Shown: in pieces, positions 58,944 to 61,243 of the stretch | Position numbering within the stretch: position 1 is the stretch's first letter | Layout: each line of letters starts with the position of its first letter | The notes under the pieces: model-generated | Told to the model about the DNA's origin: nothing | Databases searched by the model: none | The model's input: the letters and a program-made list of their open reading frames with translations, nothing else | Source: Rhabdobacter roseus | GTDB lineage: Bacteria; Bacteroidota; Bacteroidia; Cytophagales; Spirosomataceae | Assembly: GCF_014202275.1 (NCBI RefSeq) | Contig: NZ_JACHGF010000002.1 | Location: 956,017 to 1,017,259, forward strand | DNA: 61,243 bases | Direction: 5' to 3' | Translations under genes and position numbers: made by a program

Positions 58944-59315
58944 ATGAAAAAGACCCTAATGCTCTTCGCCCTGATCGTAGTTGGAAGCCTGAATGTATTC
59001 GCCCAACGCGTCACCATGAACTCGAACCGGATGACGGCCAATGAGCGTCAGGCCATCGCTCAGATCCAACAGCTCGACCAGGAGGTACGCACCAAGATAG
59101 CCCGCGGCCTGGAAAGAGACATCCTCAATACCACCGAAGCCGTGCGCCTCCTCAACGAATACCAGCGCATCGAGCAGCGCGAGCGTCAGTACTTGTCCAA
59201 CGGCAAATTGACCAGCCGCGAAACCCGCAACCTGATCAAGGACCTGGAAAACCTCTCGCGCCGGATCACCTTCACCAACCGTCCGCAAGGACCGGGCGGG
59301 GTAGTAAGACGATAA
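58944..59315 (+). CDS. Small exported helical hypothetical protein
   Basis: 123 residues with a signal peptide (MKKTLMLFALIVVGSLNVFAQ). The mature part is almost entirely charged amphipathic helix (MTANERQAIAQIQQLDQEVRTKIARGLERDILNTTEAVRLLNEYQRIEQRERQYLSNGKLTSRE), ending in a basic RPQGPGGVVRR tail. The heptad-like pattern suggests a periplasmic coiled coil or helical hairpin. No family is recognised. It is followed by a good terminator and preceded by an AAAGTACCTC motif copy. Confidence 0.72.
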   Translation: MKKTLMLFALIVVGSLNVFAQRVTMNSNRMTANERQAIAQIQQLDQEVRTKIARGLERDILNTTEAVRLLNEYQRIEQRERQYLSNGKLTSRETRNLIKDLENLSRRITFTNRPQGPGGVVRR

Positions 59316-59349
59316 ACCCTCCCTATTTTACCTATACACACACGAATGC

Positions 59350-59380
59350 AAGAAACAGGACTCGTTGAGTCCTGTTTCTT
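59350..59380 (+). terminator. Intrinsic terminator
   Basis: A 13-bp perfect stem (AAGAAACAGGACT 59350-59362, complement 59368-59380), 5-nt loop, with TTCTTTTG at its 3' edge. It ends the small helical protein transcript 34 bp past its stop. Confidence 0.85.
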
Positions 59381-59432
59381 TTGTATATTACCCTCCCGAC
59401 GCTCCTTATCGGCCTTTTTGGGTAACTCCGCT

Positions 59433-60311
59433 ATGAAGATCATCCCCTTTACGATTCCCGTTGCCAAGGAAACCACCGTGATGGTGCAGGAAGACCAGCT
59501 ACCGCACTTCTACAACCACCTGCATCGCCACCCCGAGCTCCAGCTCACTTGGGTGCAGGAGGGCACGGGTATTCTCATTACGGGTAGCCACACGCAGCGC
59601 TTCCAGCCCGGCGACGTGTACCTGATCGGGGCCAACCAGCCGCACCTGTTCAAGAGCGATGCGCCCTACTTTGCCGCCGACTCTACCCTGGGGGTTCGGG
59701 CGCTCTCGTTCTTTTTCAACCCCACCTACCTGGCCCATACGCTGCTCCAGCTCCCGGAACTGACGCTCCTCAAAAAATGGGTGTCCGACCAAACGCCCAG
59801 CCAGCAGGTACCCACCGAGCAGGTACCGGCCGTGACGGAAGCGATGATAGAAGTACAGCACCGACAGGAAGGGCCGCGCGTGGCAGCCTTTATCCAGCTG
59901 CTTCACCGGCTGGCGCAACTACCCGCCTGGCAGGTACTTTCGCCGCCTACGTCCGGCCCTACCATCACCGACACCGAAGGTACCCGCATGGACCGCATTT
60001 TTCAGTACCTGGTAGCGCATTACCAGCAGCCGGTCTCGCTGGCGGCCATTGCGGAAGTAGCCAACCTGACGCCCCAGGCCTTTTGCCGGTACTTCAAGAA
60101 ACATACCGACAAAACCTTTGTGAGCTTCCTGAACGAAATGCGCATCAGCGAGGCCTGCAAGCTCATTCTATCGGGCCAGTTTGCCAGCTTCGCCGAGGTA
60201 GCCTACCAGACGGGCTTCGAGAACGTGACCCACTTCAACCGCGTCTTTAAAAAGTGCGTTGGCCAATCGCCCCGGGCTTTTCAGCGGGATTTTTATGGGA
60301 AGGTGGGGTGA
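59433..60311 (+). CDS. AraC-family transcriptional regulator
   Basis: 292 residues from the ATG at 59433; an earlier in-frame ATG lies inside the upstream terminator. An N-terminal cupin sensor (HFYNHLHRHPELQLTWVQEGTGILITGSHTQRFQPGDVYLIGANQPHLF, ~28-75) precedes a C-terminal double HTH: PVSLAAIAEVANLTPQAFCRYFKKHTDKTFVSFLNEMRISEACKLILSGQFASFAEVAYQTGFENVTHFNRVFKKCVGQSP (~200-282). It is a one-component sensor, probably of a sugar or related small molecule. The target is unclear: no gene in the window is divergent from it, and the next gene is convergent. Confidence 0.92.
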   Translation: MKIIPFTIPVAKETTVMVQEDQLPHFYNHLHRHPELQLTWVQEGTGILITGSHTQRFQPGDVYLIGANQPHLFKSDAPYFAADSTLGVRALSFFFNPTYLAHTLLQLPELTLLKKWVSDQTPSQQVPTEQVPAVTEAMIEVQHRQEGPRVAAFIQLLHRLAQLPAWQVLSPPTSGPTITDTEGTRMDRIFQYLVAHYQQPVSLAAIAEVANLTPQAFCRYFKKHTDKTFVSFLNEMRISEACKLILSGQFASFAEVAYQTGFENVTHFNRVFKKCVGQSPRAFQRDFYGKVG

Positions 60312-60700
60312 GGGCACCGAGGCAGCCTGAAAAAGCTCCCTAATAGGACCTAGTTTGCAACTGGGCGACGCTTCGCTACGTTCGGGGGGAGTGGAGTACT
60401 CTCTTCGGTCGGAGACCAAAGACGCACAAACGTAGTCGGAGGCTACGCTCAGCGGGGATACCTAGAAGAATGATTGCTGGTATTTCTAGCCGCCACGTAG
60501 CTATTGAACTGTTGCATTAGTCGCTCTCTGAACGACTAACGCAGTGATGTAGTTTTGGAAACTACCCCAAACGAGGCATCAAAGCCGCATTATGTTTGAC
60601 TCGCAAGCTATTTTTTCGGGAGCTACACAATGCGTAGCTCCCGACTTTTATAGTGAACGTTAATACCCTAAACCTAGCTCATCCTTATTGGCAGAAGGAG
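60312..60700. other. 389-bp intergenic region with a cluster of stem-loops
   Basis: No protein-coding frame is credible. Short inverted repeats follow one another: 60517-60523 with 60533-60539 (TTAGTCG / CGACTAA), 60549-60555 with 60559-60565 (GTAGTTT / AAACTAC), and 60616-60626 with 60634-60644. The first half (60330-60470) is GC-rich with GCTACG-type words. It could hold 3' ends of two convergent transcripts or a small RNA. No tRNA-like cloverleaf was found. Confidence 0.4.
60616..60644. terminator. Probable terminator of the AraC-type gene region
   Basis: An 11-bp perfect stem TCGGGAGCTAC / GTAGCTCCCGA (60616-60626 and 60634-60644), 7-nt loop, with CTTTTA after it on the plus strand and a T-run-giving A/T flank on the other. 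It lies between two convergent genes. Confidence 0.5.
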
Positions 60701-61243
60701 TTATGGAGTTAGGACGCAGACATTGAAGCTAATGCGGGTAATCACACCGTTCCAGGAATGGGCCGCATAGACCCGCACAAAGTACACCTCTCCGGCCGTC
60801 AGCCCCGTCAGCAAAGCTTCCGTGTCACCCAAACCTGTACAGGCAATGCGCTCGTCGGGCTGACCGGACGCACTCTTGAAAACTTCGATATGGCGGTAGG
60901 GGCTGCCCGTTTCTCCATAAACACCGGTGATATTCAGCAGCCGCACGATATGCGAAGCCTGGGTGGCCGTAAACTTGTACCACACATCGTCGTCGTTGCG
61001 GCCAGCTTGGCAGGCCGCTTTGCTGCTCTGAGTCGCGCCGATGGTACTGCCCGGCGTGGAGGTGCTGCAGTTCTTGTCAGGATTTACCATCAGAGCTACC
61101 GCCCCGACTGGCTCGTCGTTGGGAGGCAGCGCCGAGGGAGTGGTAACGCAGACATTGAAGCTAATGCGGGTAATCACACCGTTCCAGGAATGGGCCGCAT
61201 AGACCCGCACAAAGTACACCTCTCCGGCCGTCAGCCCCGTCAG
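60701..61243 (-). CDS. C-terminal part of a large tandem-repeat surface/secreted protein (partial)
   Basis: The gene runs off the right end of the window; only about 180 C-terminal residues are seen. They consist of a 144-residue repeat unit and part of the preceding one. Each unit contains DDVWYKFTATQASHIVRLLNITG, PYRHIEVFKSAS, CTGLGDTEALLTGLTAGEVYFVRVYA and WNGVITRISFNVCV, the pattern of a beta-sandwich domain with aromatic and Gly turns like pre-peptidase C-terminal or related adhesion domains. It ends FNVCVLTP without a recognisable type IX sorting domain. DNA of adjacent units is identical over at least 98 bp. Confidence 0.75.
   Translation of the reverse strand: MTGLTAGEVYFVRVYAAHSWNGVITRISFNVCVTTPSALPPNDEPVGAVALMVNPDKNCSTSTPGSTIGATQSSKAACQAGRNDDDVWYKFTATQASHIVRLLNITGVYGETGSPYRHIEVFKSASGQPDERIACTGLGDTEALLTGLTAGEVYFVRVYAAHSWNGVITRISFNVCVLTP
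60714..60811 (-). repeat. Repeat unit segment identical to 61146-61243
   Basis: 98 bp identical base for base to 61146-61243, offset exactly 432 bp (144 codons), within the partial surface-protein gene. The second copy is cut by the window end, so the identity may extend further. Confidence 0.95.
61146..61243 (-). repeat. Repeat unit segment identical to 60714-60811, cut by the window end
   Basis: Second copy of the 432-bp-period repeat. The window ends inside it, consistent with an assembly stop at a collapsed long repeat array. Confidence 0.95.

Noticed and set aside
60330-60480. tRNA or other structural RNA in the GC-rich part of the last gap
   Set aside because: No cloverleaf, TTCRA arm or anticodon stem could be drawn, and there is no CCA end.
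60500-60570. Possible integron attC site
   Set aside because: The inverted repeats resemble attC folding, but no RYYYAAC/GTTRRRY core pair and no integrase or cassette were found.

Overview
The window looks like a draft-genome contig from a Bacteroidota bacterium of the order Cytophagales (relatives of Dyadobacter, Spirosoma or Persicitalea). The basis is two SusC/SusD pairs, an ECF sigma/FecR/STN-SusC signalling locus, secreted proteins with RRHFL-type leaders, promoters with a TAnnTTTG -7 box, and a coding GC content near 55-60%. No rRNA or tRNA gene, CRISPR array or intact transposase was seen. The right end stops inside a perfect 432-bp-period repeat, which is where a short-read assembly would break.

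Layout. (a) 0.05-14.3 kb: a pectin/rhamnogalacturonan utilization locus on the minus strand: kduI, SusC, SusD, a CE12-GH28 fusion, GH105, a small acidic protein and a Gfo/Idh/MocA oxidoreductase. A LacI-type regulator and a secreted TIM-barrel isomerase lie divergently. GH28 and GH105 would release galacturonate and unsaturated uronate, SusCD imports oligomers, and KduI isomerises the opened unsaturated uronate. (b) 14.4-19.5 kb: housekeeping genes: a tail-anchored metallo-beta-lactamase-fold protein, EndoIII-like and EndoV repair nucleases, DinB, VF530 and a secreted M28 peptidase. (c) 19.56-25.2 kb: a low-GC accessory island with a decayed DUF1016 nuclease gene, SRPBCC and DUF3885 proteins, an acetolactate-decarboxylase-like protein with a captured leader, and a two-gene PARIS-like anti-phage module (AAA15 ATPase plus DUF4435 TOPRIM protein). 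(d) 25.2-31.8 kb: MerR, then MarR-TolC-HlyD-RND efflux genes with matching operator-like palindromes. (e) 31.9-40.6 kb: DsrE protein, then ECF sigma, FecR, STN-SusC, SusD and an FAD oxidoreductase. (f) 40.7-52.5 kb: lipid kinase, App1-like phosphatase, PLP enzyme, AAA_14 ATPase, MDR reductase, isomerase, Rpn-like nuclease, small primase, Ktr/Trk potassium uptake and GNAT. (g) 52.7-61.2 kb: nucleoside hydrolase-like protein, GH43, a GH-A clan hydrolase, TraB/GumN protein, a second AAA_14 ATPase beside a 25-bp palindrome, AraC regulator and the repeat protein.

Three things stand out. First, a short GTAC-centred motif (AAGTACC / GGTACTT / GGTACC) saturates native genes and intergenic DNA on both strands, at about one site per 110 bp where counted by hand. 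It is absent from the PARIS-like operon and from the second AAA_14 gene. Second, one 160-190-bp gene-start cassette (5' UTR, start codon, signal peptide and first ~50 codons of the M28 peptidase) occurs three times in direct orientation across the island; one copy is fused in frame to the acetolactate decarboxylase domain. Third, the PARIS-like module itself. All functional statements come from recognising family motifs by reading; no search was run.
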